Shown here in pieces: positions 1 to 10,609 of a stretch of 64,000 nucleotides of DNA. The translations under genes were made by a program, and so were the position numbers. The DNA comes from Blasia pusilla (Eukaryota > Marchantiophyta > Marchantiopsida > Blasiales), in assembly GCA_050084515.1 (NCBI GenBank), contig CM114272.1, positions 31,372,001 to 31,436,000 on the forward strand, read 5' to 3'. Under the pieces are notes generated by a model. It worked only from the letters and a program-made list of their open reading frames with translations. It searched no databases and was not told the DNA's origin. Numbering within the stretch: position 1 is the stretch's first letter; each line of letters starts with the position of its first letter.

Positions 1-2
1 AA

Positions 3-272
3 GATCGCCAGCCATTTGTTTTCCCATCATAAGTGCAACAAGTGTTTTATGGAGATGCCGATGAAGGTGGAGGATGGAAAGTGATGATGAAGAAGGAAGC
101 TAGAGCTCGGAGAGTTTATTTTGATGACTTAGAGTCACTAGATGGAGCTTGTAATGCTTTGCCCACCTTCCATGCCACATACATGGAACTAGAGAATTTA
201 CCAGATGCAAGTACCTTAGGAGCTAGAGTCCTAAGTGATGCAGAAATGGAAGCTGCTAGGGTGGATTTGTAG
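3..272 (+). pseudogene. TNPD-like CACTA transposase, C-terminal fragment
   Basis: The frame encodes a C-terminal segment typical of plant En/Spm TNPD transposases: QQVFY, then a short acidic turn, GGGWKV, and an acidic tail ending in AARVDL. In the family this part follows the DDE catalytic region, which would lie left of the window. A TAA at 30-32 interrupts the frame just before QQVFY, where the family normally continues, so this copy looks broken. The next gene on the same strand is TNPA-like, the usual order in CACTA elements. Recognition rests on the QQVFY context and the neighbourhood, not on catalytic residues. Confidence 0.6.
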
Positions 273-639
273 CATGTGCCAATAATCCATGTATTCGATA
301 TGATAGAAGACGTTGATTCAGACTCTAATAACTCAGAATCAGATTAGATTAATTCATAGTTGTTTCTTTGGTACTCATCATTGTGTTTTTTTTGGTAGGA
401 TTCAAATAATTGACTTCTGTTACGAGGATGTAAGTGAATTCTGGTGTTGTTGGGCATAATGGAATGAAACTCTACGGCAACAAGTAGAACTCTCAAATTT
501 CCGTCAAGTTAGGTGTTATTCTTGCTAGCTTGTTGTCTACAGAGGGAGGGAGGCACTTGGAATGGTGTACCTGATATGACTGATGAGAACTTGGAATCCA
601 ATCAGAGTTCATCTTGAGATGGTATAGATAATGTTCAAC

Positions 640-1900
640 AAAGTCCTAATCCATACGAAGAAGAAAAGAATCGTAGAGTGAGAGAGAGAAAGGCCAAAGA
701 GGCGGAGTTGTTTGGTGGGTGGAAGGATTGGTAAGTATGATCTTGGATAACCTTTTTCTTTTGCTTTATTTGGTCAAGTGTATCATGTTCATATAGTGGT
801 TGTACATTAGGAAATATAACAGAATTTGTCTGATCATATTTTGAAGGTTTTTGCTCCAAGGGTTGTGAAGGAGCGCAAGCCTTTGCCATTTTGGAATCCT
901 TCTCTTCCACAAAGACGCAGCTTACGGTTGGAGGAGAAGGCCACTAACCAAAGTGTAATCCCCGAGGAGACTTGAAAAGATTGTTCAGATAGTGATTCCA
1001 AAGACCCCTATTATAATCCACTCCTTGAGGTGGACTTCTTGGGGGCTGAAGAGGATGACGACTTGTGGCTGGAGGATGGGAGGGTACTTTCTCTTCACAT
1101 CTTTTTGTTTTGCTACTCTCTTCAGATTTCACAATTATGAATACTGTGTTAGCTCACAATGAGATGTCTGTTTTGAATAGCCTCAAGCAAAGGAGCGTCT
1201 AGTCAAACCATCCAAACAGGGAAGTGTACGAAATTCCACCAATACAAACGATGCGGTAATATAATTATAGACATGGAGGAATATTCAACTATCTCTATAT
1301 GTATGATTGGTATGTAATAAATTGAGTGGTAGAAGCGTGTCATTATGACTTCACTAATCTTTATTCATCAAATAGTCTCTAATTTAGTTTACTTACAAAT
1401 TTACTTACATGTGCAGCCCATGGATGGAACTCCATCACAACCCATAATGCCTTCGCAAGCATATCCCCCTCCTCCACCCCCATGGGCACACAGCTAGATG
1501 CCGTTGTGGGTACCTATCATGATGCATTCACCGATGGGTTATGGAAGTCAATTTCAGCCACCATGGACCAATGGAGCTCAATCATCCATGAACATCCCAT
1601 CCCCATGGGTAAGTAGGCTTACTATTCTACGCTTTCTTGTTTTGCACACGGGAATTCAATTAATTGGAAGTCTAACTAGCTAATTGTATTTCTTTTGTGG
1701 ACACATGGGACATGGGCCATCCCAACCGCCACCCCCAACACCGTTGGCACCTCCATTGGCCGACGAGGATATGGACGACAAATTATACGATAGTAGGTTG
1801 CGCAACACCAAGCCCATCAAAAAATTTGACCTCGCAAGCAAGTGCATCTAAAGGTAACTTCTCACTTGGTTCCGAGTTTGCAAATTTATATTGAATAGGT
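640..1900 (+). pseudogene. 5' exons of the TNPA-like CACTA gene (approximate)
   Basis: Short coding-like pieces lie here on the plus strand, separated by AT-rich intron-like gaps. A basic stretch near 645-730 contains NRRVRERKAKEAE. A piece near 865-970 contains PFWNPSLPQRRS. An acidic piece follows at about 985-1080. Proline- and methionine-rich pieces occur at about 1405-1610 and 1710-1860. Proline-rich N-terminal exons are common in TNPA-like genes of plant CACTA elements. Exon limits cannot be fixed by eye, and in-frame stops at the piece ends may be intron or decay. Confidence 0.35.
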
Positions 1901-2010
1901 TGTTGTATTATGAAAGGTGTGAAACTGTTACTAGTATAAGTTGGTCCTATAGTTAATATAGTTCAACATAATTATGATTTGGTGAGTTAATAATCGTCGG
2001 CCCTACATTT

Positions 2011-2625
2011 TTGACATCTGAGAATTTATATGGTGGTATATTTGTAGGAGAACGGCAGAGTTGCACAAAGCGTGATTTGTGGACTCGTGATGTCTCCATT
2101 AGGAAGGAGCAGAACTTAAAACCTAGATGTGAACTCATGCCAAATGGTATTTTGTCGCCTAGAGTTCCAAGTTATGAGCCTTGGCTAAATGAGTTGAAGG
2201 TATGGGTGATGAGGTACTTGGACTTATCATGCATTGAGATTAGTAAACAGAATTCTATCAACATTGCTGATGTTCAGAATCACATCCTTGAGGCATACAC
2301 ATATATGGGTGCATCATCTCTTTCGCTTGATTTCATGAAGAAAAAAATAGCACAACTATTGAAAACCGAGCGACCCAATGTCAAGAACTATTGGACATTA
2401 CATGGGGCTCATTGTGCAATCCCATGTCACCCTGATACCGATGAGGAGTCATGGAATCGATTAGTAGATCATTGGCTCTCCGAGGAGGGAAAAATGAAGG
2501 CAGAAAAGATGGCTCAAGCAAGGGCCAAGGTCCAGACTTTAAATTTCTCCGGCCGTGCAGGTTTAGATGGACTTGATGTAAGTCATGGCATACTTGACAT
2601 GGCTAGTATTATGACCTTCATCTGA
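2011..2625 (+). CDS. TNPA-like CACTA protein, plant transposase (Ptta/En/Spm) domain exon
   Basis: An open stretch of about 204 codons matches the plant Ptta/En/Spm transposase family (the TNPA-like DNA-binding subunit of CACTA elements). Near residues 150-190 it has the typical WNRLVDHWLS, then a basic helix KMKAEKMAQARAK, then a short glycine-rich tail, where the family has a conserved W, K and N/R-rich pattern. In En/Spm, TNPA binds subterminal repeats and brings the ends together for TNPD; matching repeats occur at 4760-5430. The first residues may be intron, since no start codon is clearly favoured. The exon ends near 2580-2625, and a coiled-coil exon follows. Confidence 0.6.
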   Translation: MTSENLYGGIFVGERQSCTKRDLWTRDVSIRKEQNLKPRCELMPNGILSPRVPSYEPWLNELKVWVMRYLDLSCIEISKQNSINIADVQNHILEAYTYMGASSLSLDFMKKKIAQLLKTERPNVKNYWTLHGAHCAIPCHPDTDEESWNRLVDHWLSEEGKMKAEKMAQARAKVQTLNFSGRAGLDGLDVSHGILDMASIMTFI

Positions 2626-2757
2626 TTGGGTCATGGAGTTAGTATCATATCCTTAATCATACTGAGTTATGGTGTTAGTATCATGGTTGTATCTGAGTGT
2701 GTAATTGCAAAACCATAGTTTTTTGGTACCTAATTGATCGTTGGATTATATATGCAG

Positions 2758-3018
2758 AGTGTGGAATCTAGAGTCACTATTCAATTGGAAGAAGTGGAAA
2801 AGAAGTGGACTGCAGATTTGGATGATGTGAAGTTGGAGATGGAATGGCAGAACAAAGCATTAAATGTACTCATGGAAATGGTATCCAAACTTACTTCAAA
2901 GGATGTATCTTCAACACCACATCAGATTTCTAGTTCCCCGCCATCCAATTCTCAACCATATGCAACAACGGATGAGAAGCTCACATCAGGTAGCCCATTC
3001 TCATTCTTCCGCCCTTGA
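2758..3018 (+). CDS. TNPA-like gene, coiled-coil exon
   Basis: About 85 codons after a plausible splice acceptor (ATGCAG, 2752-2757) encode an alpha-helical, heptad-like segment rich in E, K, L and V, then a serine/proline-rich tail. A coiled coil after the transposase domain is usual in TNPA-like proteins and probably mediates dimerisation. The same gene continues into the piece at 3850-4122. Exon limits are inferred. Confidence 0.4.
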   Translation, partial: SVESRVTIQLEEVEKKWTADLDDVKLEMEWQNKALNVLMEMVSKLTSKDVSSTPHQISSSPPSNSQPYATTDEKLTSGSPFSFFRP

Positions 3019-3849
3019 TTTTCAATGGTTATAACTACTTGTCCTTTTCAGCATGAGTATTTCACAAGTGACTTTCTTTGTTTTGAATAACTTACAGTCA
3101 CTGTTGAACCTATACCAACGTCTACAGCCGGACAATTAGGGAAGAGGAAGATCTCCACACTAAAAGAGGCAATGGCAACTACACAATCTGGTGGTCAGTA
3201 GAGAGTTTAGCTTCACTAGATGTAGGATCTTATAATATAATTACTTGTTGAAGTGAAGAATCTGGTTTTACAATTCATTTCTCAATACTTGGGTTGTTGA
3301 AGTGCCAGAACGGAGCAACAAAAGGAGAAGTTCCACAAAAAGTGCAGATGGTGATACTCGAATCACTCGTAAGTATGTCATCCTTGGCATAATGAATTTA
3401 TCTGTGGCATAGTTTTCAAACTATCCACAAAACAATACTCATTTCTTCAATGGAATTTGTCGTGCATAATGTGCAAAAAACGTGAGTATGGATATCCAAG
3501 CCAAATCATCACCAGCCAAAAGACATAAGTCTAGGCTACAATGTGATGGTTTGAATGAGCAGGAAAGTGAAATCAGATAAGGCTCATCTAAGAAAATAAC
3601 TAAGGTAATTTATCTCATCTATAATGGCCTCTTCTATTCAAGGTTTATATGACGACACTGATATTTCTTGTTGTGGACAGTCAAATGGTCGTCTAGGACT
3701 TGTGAACTTTTCGCATCATCTTCCGAAATCGGGATGGTCTTTCAAACAGGTATATCATAGCATTTTTTTATTTTCAGATTTATGGTGCAAATGCATGTGG
3801 AAAGAATTTGAATTGATACTAACTAAATGCTTGTGTATTTTTTTAGCTA

Positions 3850-4122
3850 CGAATTGGTGATCACGTAATACTCACCAAGCCAAAGTTGAGTAGGATGGTG
3901 CTTGAGTCACGAGTTATATCAGGTTTTGGTGGAAGAGACAAGTTCCATGCCAAAGACATCCCCTTAGGCGTGGTGAGGGTTGATCTAAACGAGGTGTTTG
4001 AACCAAAACATGCTTTGTGGATGCCAAATTTGATAGACGAACCTGCACAAGAAACATTTGGTGATGCTCTTGGCTCAAGCATGCTCTGGCCAAAGATGCA
4101 TATGAGAAAGGTGATTCACTAG
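3850..4122 (+). CDS. TNPA-like gene, C-terminal domain exon
   Basis: A coding stretch after an acceptor-like TTTTTTAG (3838-3845) contains GDHVILTKPK, IPLGVVRVDLNEV and a terminal block with ETFGDALGSSMLWPK. The (E/T)xGxAxG...WPK block is the C-terminal domain that recurs in plant CACTA-associated proteins. It has no assigned biochemical role known to me. The shadow reading on the other strand was ignored because the plus frame fits the neighbouring exons. Confidence 0.5.
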   Translation, partial: RIGDHVILTKPKLSRMVLESRVISGFGGRDKFHAKDIPLGVVRVDLNEVFEPKHALWMPNLIDEPAQETFGDALGSSMLWPKMHMRKVIH

Positions 4123-4759
4123 AGTAGTCTTTTCTTTTGGCACCCAACTATCTAAGGTGCAATAACTTTGTTTTCATGGATGACATAATCTCTCTTGCTC
4201 TTTCAAGATGAGATCATAAACCCTACTATATTTGATCTTTTTTTTTTAATCTATTTTTGGATTATAACCCTATGTAATAATGATTCATTTTGTAATTTGG
4301 TGTATGGAAGCTACTCTTTAGTGACATTCCACCCTTCAAAGTCTGTTTTCAAGAGTATGTTATCATTATTTGCTTGGTTAATTGCTTGTGTATGTTTTGT
4401 TTGTAGCAAGACATTCTTATTACATCTCTTTCTAAACTCAGAGAAAATTCATGTAGTTTCTTGAATACATCAAGATGCCACTACTCAATATAACAACATA
4501 GTGCTCATGTGCTACTTCCATATAGTTGAGTTGACATGTTTCTGGATATATGATGTTGTTTTAGTTTTGTGCGTTTTTTTTCAAAATTATACTATGTGCT
4601 TAGGTGAACGCTTAAGTGTTCACCATATAAATGGAAAAGAGGATTTCAATAATTCAGATCCATTAATTCTTGCACCGTTCAAAAGGCATAATAAACATTC
4701 CAAAATATCCAAAATTTATATTCCCACTAGTCATATCAATATAACTCGCACAGAACCGT

Positions 4760-5430
4760 TCAAAAACTAAAGTAGTAAGCTTCAAGTTCTCTCTAGTCAT
4801 AATTGTATGACTCATGCACTTCTGTTGCAATGACTACATAATTTCCGCTACTCACATAGTCATATCTTCGTGACTAAACCAGTTGTGTCCGATTTTATAG
4901 TAGTCATGTAATTCTACTCTTCTAGTCATAGTACATGACTATATGAGTCCATACCAACATTTCAATAAAATAAAATGACTACATGAGTTGCCAACTAGAA
5001 CTGAATGGAATACACTTCGTGCATTTTGATGGGATATTTTGAACTTTTGCACACCAACCATGACTAAAGGAGTCGTTGGTGGCAACTAGAAAAATATACA
5101 CATATGACTAGATGAGTCGTACTCAAGTCCACATCATCAATGACATGTCACAGCAATACTCCATATCATCAGTGACACATCACACTAAATAGTCCATGCC
5201 ACTGATGATGTGTCATTATTCCACGTCATCTGAGTGACGTGTTAGTCATGGCCTTATGACTACACCCTCGAGTCATATACCAATCTCCACCTAAGCTGAC
5301 CATCCTAGTTAGCCTAGTCGCCAAACAAATATGACTTGGCTTTTGTGTCTAAAGTAGTCGTCAGTCATTGTTGGTCGTGGTATGTAAAGTATGACTCAAA
5401 TGAGTCATATAACCTAGTCATAAAACCAGG
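4760..5430. repeat. CACTA subterminal repeat block
   Basis: The block holds many copies, in both orientations, of a short motif around TAGTCAT / ATGACTA / GAGTCAT, often as pairs facing each other (for example 4906-4945 and 5389-5420). Dense subterminal motifs within the last several hundred bases are the hallmark of CACTA elements and are where TNPA proteins bind. A second, longer motif around TCATCAGTGACAC recurs in both orientations at 5110-5240. Confidence 0.75.
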
Positions 5431-5444
5431 GATTTCTTCTAGTG
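5425..5444 (-). repeat. Terminal inverted repeat of the CACTA element
   Basis: Read from the outside in on the minus strand, the sequence starts CACTAGAAGAAATCCCTGG, which matches the CACTA TIR consensus. The element ends at 5444, followed by AAA as a possible 3-bp target duplication. Confidence 0.75.
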
Positions 5445-5447
5445 AAA

Positions 5448-6093
5448 TTGAAGGGGCAATCCACTCTTGCATATGCCCTCCGCAACTCCTCGTGTGGTAC
5501 CAAGTTGGTCCACCAAAGACGCGGGCAATCTGCTCGTGAACCCACACTTGCCGCATCAACAAAACTGCCAAGCCGATCCATGTGCACACCTGATGTGCAC
5601 TTGTCACCACACGGAACCTCTAATTGCCCAAAATTGGTACAACCTCTAGAATGTATGCTGGAGGACGAGACTCATGCTCTTGCAAGTGTCGCAAGATCCG
5701 TATCATCTCCCAAAACAACCTGGATCGAGAGTCACCTAATCCGCTACCCCGTCTAGCTCTCAACTCGCCTTGATATGGCCAACCAGTAATGACCAAGTCT
5801 ATGGTCCCTACCCGCTCCAAGTCCTACGCCCCAAACAATGAAATATCCCTCGGTAGGGAATTCTGGTAACCCTGAATGGCGGACGCAGACAGCAAGTCGG
5901 GAAAACGGAGGCGTAACTGCGCCACATGGTGAAGTGAAGGGCGCCTCGCAACATCATCAATCTCCACATACATGTATTGCTGCACGCGCACTCTTGCTTG
6001 TGAAACAACAACTAACCTAGTGTTGATCCCTCCAAAGAGATCCAACACCGAATATCCTTCTCTGGGATGCACCACACAATCGGGGTGATGTCC
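5448..6093 (-). pseudogene. C5 DNA-methyltransferase-like domain of LTR element copy 1 (broken)
   Basis: Three frame pieces give the order of motifs in C5-cytosine methyltransferases. Motif I is DLFGGI with SAM-binding spacing (about 6025-6045), followed by an acidic strand with YVEID that would bind the SAM ribose. Motif IV lies at about 5770-5784 and reads GWPYQG, so the catalytic Cys of the usual PCQ is Tyr. Motif VI lies at about 5638-5650 and reads ILEVVP instead of the usual ENV. A further part resembles the region after motif VIII. A stop separates the first two pieces and another follows motif VI. The CACTA element cuts off the C-terminal half. The enzyme is therefore inactive here. 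Methyltransferase domains inside retrotransposons are known from some eukaryotes; this one lies between protease and the expected RT. Confidence 0.75.
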
Positions 6094-6122
6094 AAAGGGG
6101 TCATAGCAGCACTCGTGGCTAC

Positions 6123-6439
6123 CTAGAGTTCCTTTGACTTGTCACACTCTGGTGCAAACGTCTTGCTCCACATGGTCTTCACATGCTTGGTGGCTAAGCG
6201 TCGAAGCTCCATAGTCAAGCCCCAAAGGAGCACCTCTCCTCCACAGACTGATGCGGCTACCATGACACTCCTCTCCATAGAAATGTCAAGAATGGGAGTA
6301 TCCTCTGTATGGACATGTCCCTCAATCAAATCACTAGGCCAAGTGATAGCATTGCTAAATGCTGCAAAGGTCGCCATCTCTCCTGGTCGTCGCTCGATCA
6401 CAATACCTGTGAATCGAACGGGTAATGAGCTAAGGCGCC
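6123..6439 (-). pseudogene. Polyprotein linker between protease and methyltransferase-like domain
   Basis: About 92 open codons plus a short extension connect the retropepsin to the methyltransferase-like domain on the same strand. It has no motif I recognise. Order and strand make it part of the polyprotein of LTR element copy 1. Confidence 0.4.
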
Positions 6440-6816
6440 CATCACTTGAGTGCCATCCTGGTCTGTAGGAATGCTGACTCCTCCCAGTAATCCAGGGAAA
6501 ACCCCATAAGATATTATATTGCTATATCAACCAAGACATCGTAGGACTCTACATCAGTCACTATCGCCTTGGCTCGCACCACAGACTCATCTGTAGGAGG
6601 TCTCGGGCGAATCCTCACCACAACCTCATGTCGGGTGATATACTATGTGGTACTCGCTCCACCCAAGGATGTCTGTATCTCGAATGGACAACGCTCCACA
6701 TCGGCTCTCGTCAAGCCCAATCCTCTAAATGACGCTTTCCCCAACATCAGGGGTTGCGCTCCTGAATCCAACAAGACATGCTGTGGACTAGAAGCTCTAC
6801 CTCTTGGACTCACCAA
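6440..6816 (-). pseudogene. Retropepsin-like aspartic protease domain of copy 1
   Basis: The domain begins with VLLDSGAQPLMLGK. The DSG catalytic triplet lies at 6760-6768, with the usual hydrophobic strand before it. The C-terminal part follows with KAIVTDVESYDVLV, where retropepsins have the I(L/I)G-type strand. Stops are visible near 6650 and 6520. In the element it would cleave the polyprotein. The same block occurs in copy 2 at 44341-44445 with a mutated triplet. Confidence 0.7.
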
Positions 6817-7836
6817 CTAGAAGACCTCTCCCCGGTTATCTAGCAACAAAACACCGAGAGAAGCCATGGCACGCTCTATCGCGGGTCTAGCCGACATCTC
6901 CGCCATCCTAGCAACTGGAGCCTGCCATGAATCTGACATGGACGGCCCGAGCATCCGCTTCAACGGCAGGTCCATCACCTCCTCTACAATCACCTTTGAA
7001 TGTGATGCAGGAACTCCAACTCCACGCTCACATAGCGTAGTGGCTAGCCGGAAAACCTCGACGGGCGTACCTTCCAACGTCATAATATTGGAAGTAGTAA
7101 ACAACGGAGCACGGTACACCACTGTGGCCGCCCCCCACATTGTACTCGACACATGCTCCTCCTTAGCATCAACAATAGGAGTCATTGCACTCGCTTCTCC
7201 CATTGCCCTCTGTGCCTGCACACCAATAACATCACCAACTCTCCGAGAACTCTGATCATGAACCAACAATAGGGTCCTCATCACTTTAGACAAATTGTAA
7301 GACTGAGGAAGCCTAGTCTGTTTCTTGGCTTCTCCTTGCTATGGATCCAACTCTACGGCTACTCCACACGTCACAACTACGGCGGCCTCCATCTAGATGA
7401 CCCCGCACATCCAACCAAGATCCTCCATATCTCTGACTGCTCCATATGATGTCGATGCCCCGGATCCGATATCGGGTAACCTCAATGCCATAGTTGCAAT
7501 CTGCTCCTATAGATGTTGTATCTGAGCAGCCATCCCAGCCTCACGCTGGGCGTCTCCCTCAACGTGTCTAGGTGGTGGGACTATACCTCCTCCACGGGCA
7601 GCTCCACCATCCTGTCGAGCAACTCCAGTTCCCAGTCCCCCAACGGAACCACCAGGTACACGTCCTCTAGGCCCACCTTGACCACCAACTCGCTCTGGTG
7701 CCCTCTTTGGCCCTCGGTCCGGACATAACTCAGGATGTAAATTGAAATAACTGACGAGTGTGTGACCATACCTTTGACAATAGTCACAATGATAACCTCC
7801 TGGTGCAACACCATCTCCTCTTCCATGGTGAGGCAC
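6817..7836 (-). pseudogene. gag C-terminal region and zinc-knuckle zone of copy 1
   Basis: The frame shared with the N-terminal gag part encodes two Cys/His-rich knuckle-like segments. CWSCGGAHHQHDC (just upstream, near 7850-7900) is of the CX2CX3HX4C kind. CDYCQRYGH follows, near 7770-7800. A glycine/arginine/proline-rich stretch comes next, then a conserved segment (EVFRLATTLCE, then ARPAIERA) that copy 2 shares almost residue for residue in places. Such knuckles bind RNA in retroelement capsids. Stops near 7506 and 7330 break the frame. Confidence 0.65.
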
Positions 7837-8220
7837 ACGTCCACAATCCTGACAAGTGCAATCGTGCTGATGATGAGCTCCACCACATGACCAACAAGTA
7901 ATAGTAGGAAATTGCTGCTGAGCCGCATATGAAGGCGCAGGTCTCTATGGCACGGTATCCTCCCTACGCTCGCGGTGCCACAGTCGACCTATCTCAGAAT
8001 CCATGTTGTTGCACTGGTGGTCCAGGCAATCGTCGCTACTCTCACCCACAACCCATGGTGGCTACGCTCTCCTCTGCCATGTTGCGCGCAATGTTCTTGG
8101 GGGTCCTAAAAACATCTCTCAACGTAGGGGAGGTATTCCTAAGAAGCATCCCTCCTACACCTATGTCCGCAGGGTTCGGTCCACTAATCGCGTACCATGA
8201 CTGGATAGCCTAAGCCTCTA

Positions 8221-8800
8221 TCACCCCTGAGTGACGTTGATCAATCGACGCAAGCAAGTGTAAGCCTCACGCAAACTCTCACCCGGGCGCCTTTGGAAGT
8301 CATGGATGCTCCGCAACTTCTCCATCCGTATCCCTTGGTAGCTCGCCCTCAACTCAGCGAAGAACTCAACCACGAGGTTGAACTTGGGATGAACCCCATT
8401 AGACGCTGCAACTGCTCCAATGCGAGTGACCCCTCCTAAAATATCACTAGTGGAAGAGGAAGTAGCCTCTCCTGACTCCTCCTTCTCATCTGAGAACAGT
8501 TCCGTCCATGACACATAGTGTGGGTCATAGTAGAGTCGCCATGCCTCAATCTCCTAGGCATATCCGTTGGAGAACTCATGGTAATCGTCCATGGGTGCCC
8601 CCTCTAAATGGTGGAACATATCATTCCATGTTATAAACGGGTTGAACTATCTAGATTTCCTAGCGTGCTGTGAGTCACACCAACTCCTAGACTCCATAAT
8701 GAAATCGTGTAGCTCTATAGTATCTATAGCACCCGAAAACCTCTGCGTCCTCTACCCTGGTCGTCCATCTCGTACGCCCATCTAGTAGGGCCACTCAATG
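8221..8800 (-). pseudogene. gag capsid-like region of copy 1
   Basis: The best part is residues 70-95 of the piece at 8221-8514: HDFQRRPGESLREAYTCLRRL. This corresponds to DFQRRSGESLREAFTRMRRL in copy 2 and matches the F/Q...E.....Y..F.RL core of plant retrotransposon gag. Upstream in the same frame is an aromatic-rich stretch that continues to about 8800. Stops break it at about 8515-8580. Confidence 0.6.
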
Positions 8801-10609
8801 TGTACAGTCGATCACTAACACATTCCTCTATACGTTTCCCCTTGTATGAAGATGACACAAAAGGAGATCGAGATGGTCTCTCACGTGGAGATCCTCGGAA
8901 CGTCGCACCACTCCGAGTAAACCCTTCAGAGCTACTCTCAGGTCCACTACCTCGTCTCTCACAATCCCGAAAGGACGCCGTGATGGCCCTTGTGCCCCTC
9001 TGACAAGATCATTCTCAATCTCTCGAGTAATCCCTCAATCACTCAAACTTAACATGCGACACTCAATCTACAGACTCTCATTGAGACGTGTGCTATGCGG
9101 CAACAAGCAGCGTGGTGCGGCAAATCAACTGATCTATCGTCTCATCGAGAAACCATCTTCAACTTTGGACATCCCACACATGCCTATGTCCCTTAAACCC
9201 ATACATCATCGATGCTCTCAGCATTAGCACGAAACCCAATATCCCAAATAACTTCCCAATACCCAAAAAATCCCTCACACGTATAGGGGAAAAGACCTGA
9301 ATTGGTAACGTGACAATAATATCGATGTTGCTCCTTGACATCTGCAAATCTTGACCCCAACTTGGCCGTGAAGACAACTCCTCTAATCAGCAAGTCGTAC
9401 TCCTATCGTATTGACGCTGCTCAAACCTTCTCTATGTGCGATGCAGGTCCAACGGTTCGGTGCGGCATCGGCGGCACAGAACGGCTCCAAACGGCACGAA
9501 ACTCGGAAATGGGGTACGGCACTCGGCGGCATACCCTCCTCAATCTGAAATTCACACACTCTGCTCCTTAGTGAAGGAGCGGCTCCGCGATTGAGACGGT
9601 GCGGTGCGGCCACGAGCGGCAATCGGCCGCGCGTTGCGGTTACAAGCGTCACGGCAGGGTACTTGATCATCGTCGAGCGGCTACCAATCACAACCTACCA
9701 TCATGAAATGAAAACTCAAACACCATAACCCGAGGTCATCTACCATCACTAGTTGATAATGGAACTACATGACGGTGGTGGCCAGAACAAAGTACGTGAT
9801 GGCGACGCAAGTAGGAGAATCAACGGTTGTTGTGTAAGACTCTCCACTACGTAATGGCAGCAATGACAACCAAGGGTGGACAATGGCCAAATGCGGTTCA
9901 GAGCACCGCTAGGCGGCGGCGGCAACCGATAATGGATGGTGTACGATGATTATGATGGTGGACTGTTGACGGTGACGATTGATGGCAGACCATTGATGGT
10001 GACTATGACAGCGATGGCCGCCGCTGGCGTGGCGGCTGGTTTAGGGTTTGAACAATTTAACCCTAAAAATCCCCTAGCAATGGCAGTTTTTCAAGATTGA
10101 CCATAATTGTTTTCCCGGAACTCCAAATTACGCACTGTCTATTGCACAGCGTGCACAACTTCACGATCTATGACAATGTCAAAAAGTATTTTGAATTGGA
10201 CATTCCAGTAAAAACTTACGGGGACTGTCGTAAAGCTCAATATCTCTTTCTCCTACACAAAATTTGGCAGCGCTTCCACGTTGATTTCTCCCAACGAAAT
10301 GTAAAACCTATGAGAACACAAATCAACAAGCTACATGGTGCTCCCAAGAGCGCCGGCATGGCGCAATCCGCCCCCATACTCAATTCCTATAAAAAATTGG
10401 GCAGTGCCTCCGCGTGCCAGTCTCCCGTACAAAAAATTAGTAAAGCAAAACAGCAAAATTGCACGGCTCTTGCTCCGGTGAGCACTCCCATGAGCCATGA
10501 AGTGGGGGGGTTCTCCAACCTGCACGAAACATCGAGCAACCAACGAGCTCCCCCATGAAGCTCTCTCACTCACTCATTTCTCTTTTTGTAAAATACGATC
10601 CAATCTCTC
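8801..10609 (-). other. Untranslated leader of LTR element copy 1
   Basis: About 1.8 kb between the 5' LTR and gag. I see no coding frame that continues gag. There is a GC-rich CGG/GGC-rich stretch at 9440-9660 and a GGTGGTG-rich stretch at 9760-10030. A 153-codon plus-strand open frame at 10097-10558 looks accidental. Long leaders are usual in large Ty3/gypsy elements. Confidence 0.4.

Larger units (their letters stand above)
1..5444 (+). mobile_element. CACTA (En/Spm-like) DNA transposon, 3' portion
   Basis: The right end of a CACTA element enters from the left edge. Three things support the call. The end of a TNPD-like transposase lies at 3-272. A multi-exon TNPA-like gene follows on the same strand at about 640-4122. 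A 650-bp subterminal block full of short TGACT/AGTCA motifs then leads to a terminal sequence which, read inward, begins CACTAGAAGAAATCCC (5429-5444). The three bases after the end (AAA, 5445-5447) could be the 3-bp target duplication, but the other end lies outside the window. The element is inserted in the methyltransferase-like frame of the Ty3/gypsy element on the minus strand. Several stops suggest it is no longer autonomous. Confidence 0.8.

Noticed and set aside
10097-10558. A 153-codon plus-strand open frame in the leader of LTR element copy 1
   Set aside because: It lies antisense in a noncoding leader, has no family resemblance, and its composition does not look like protein.
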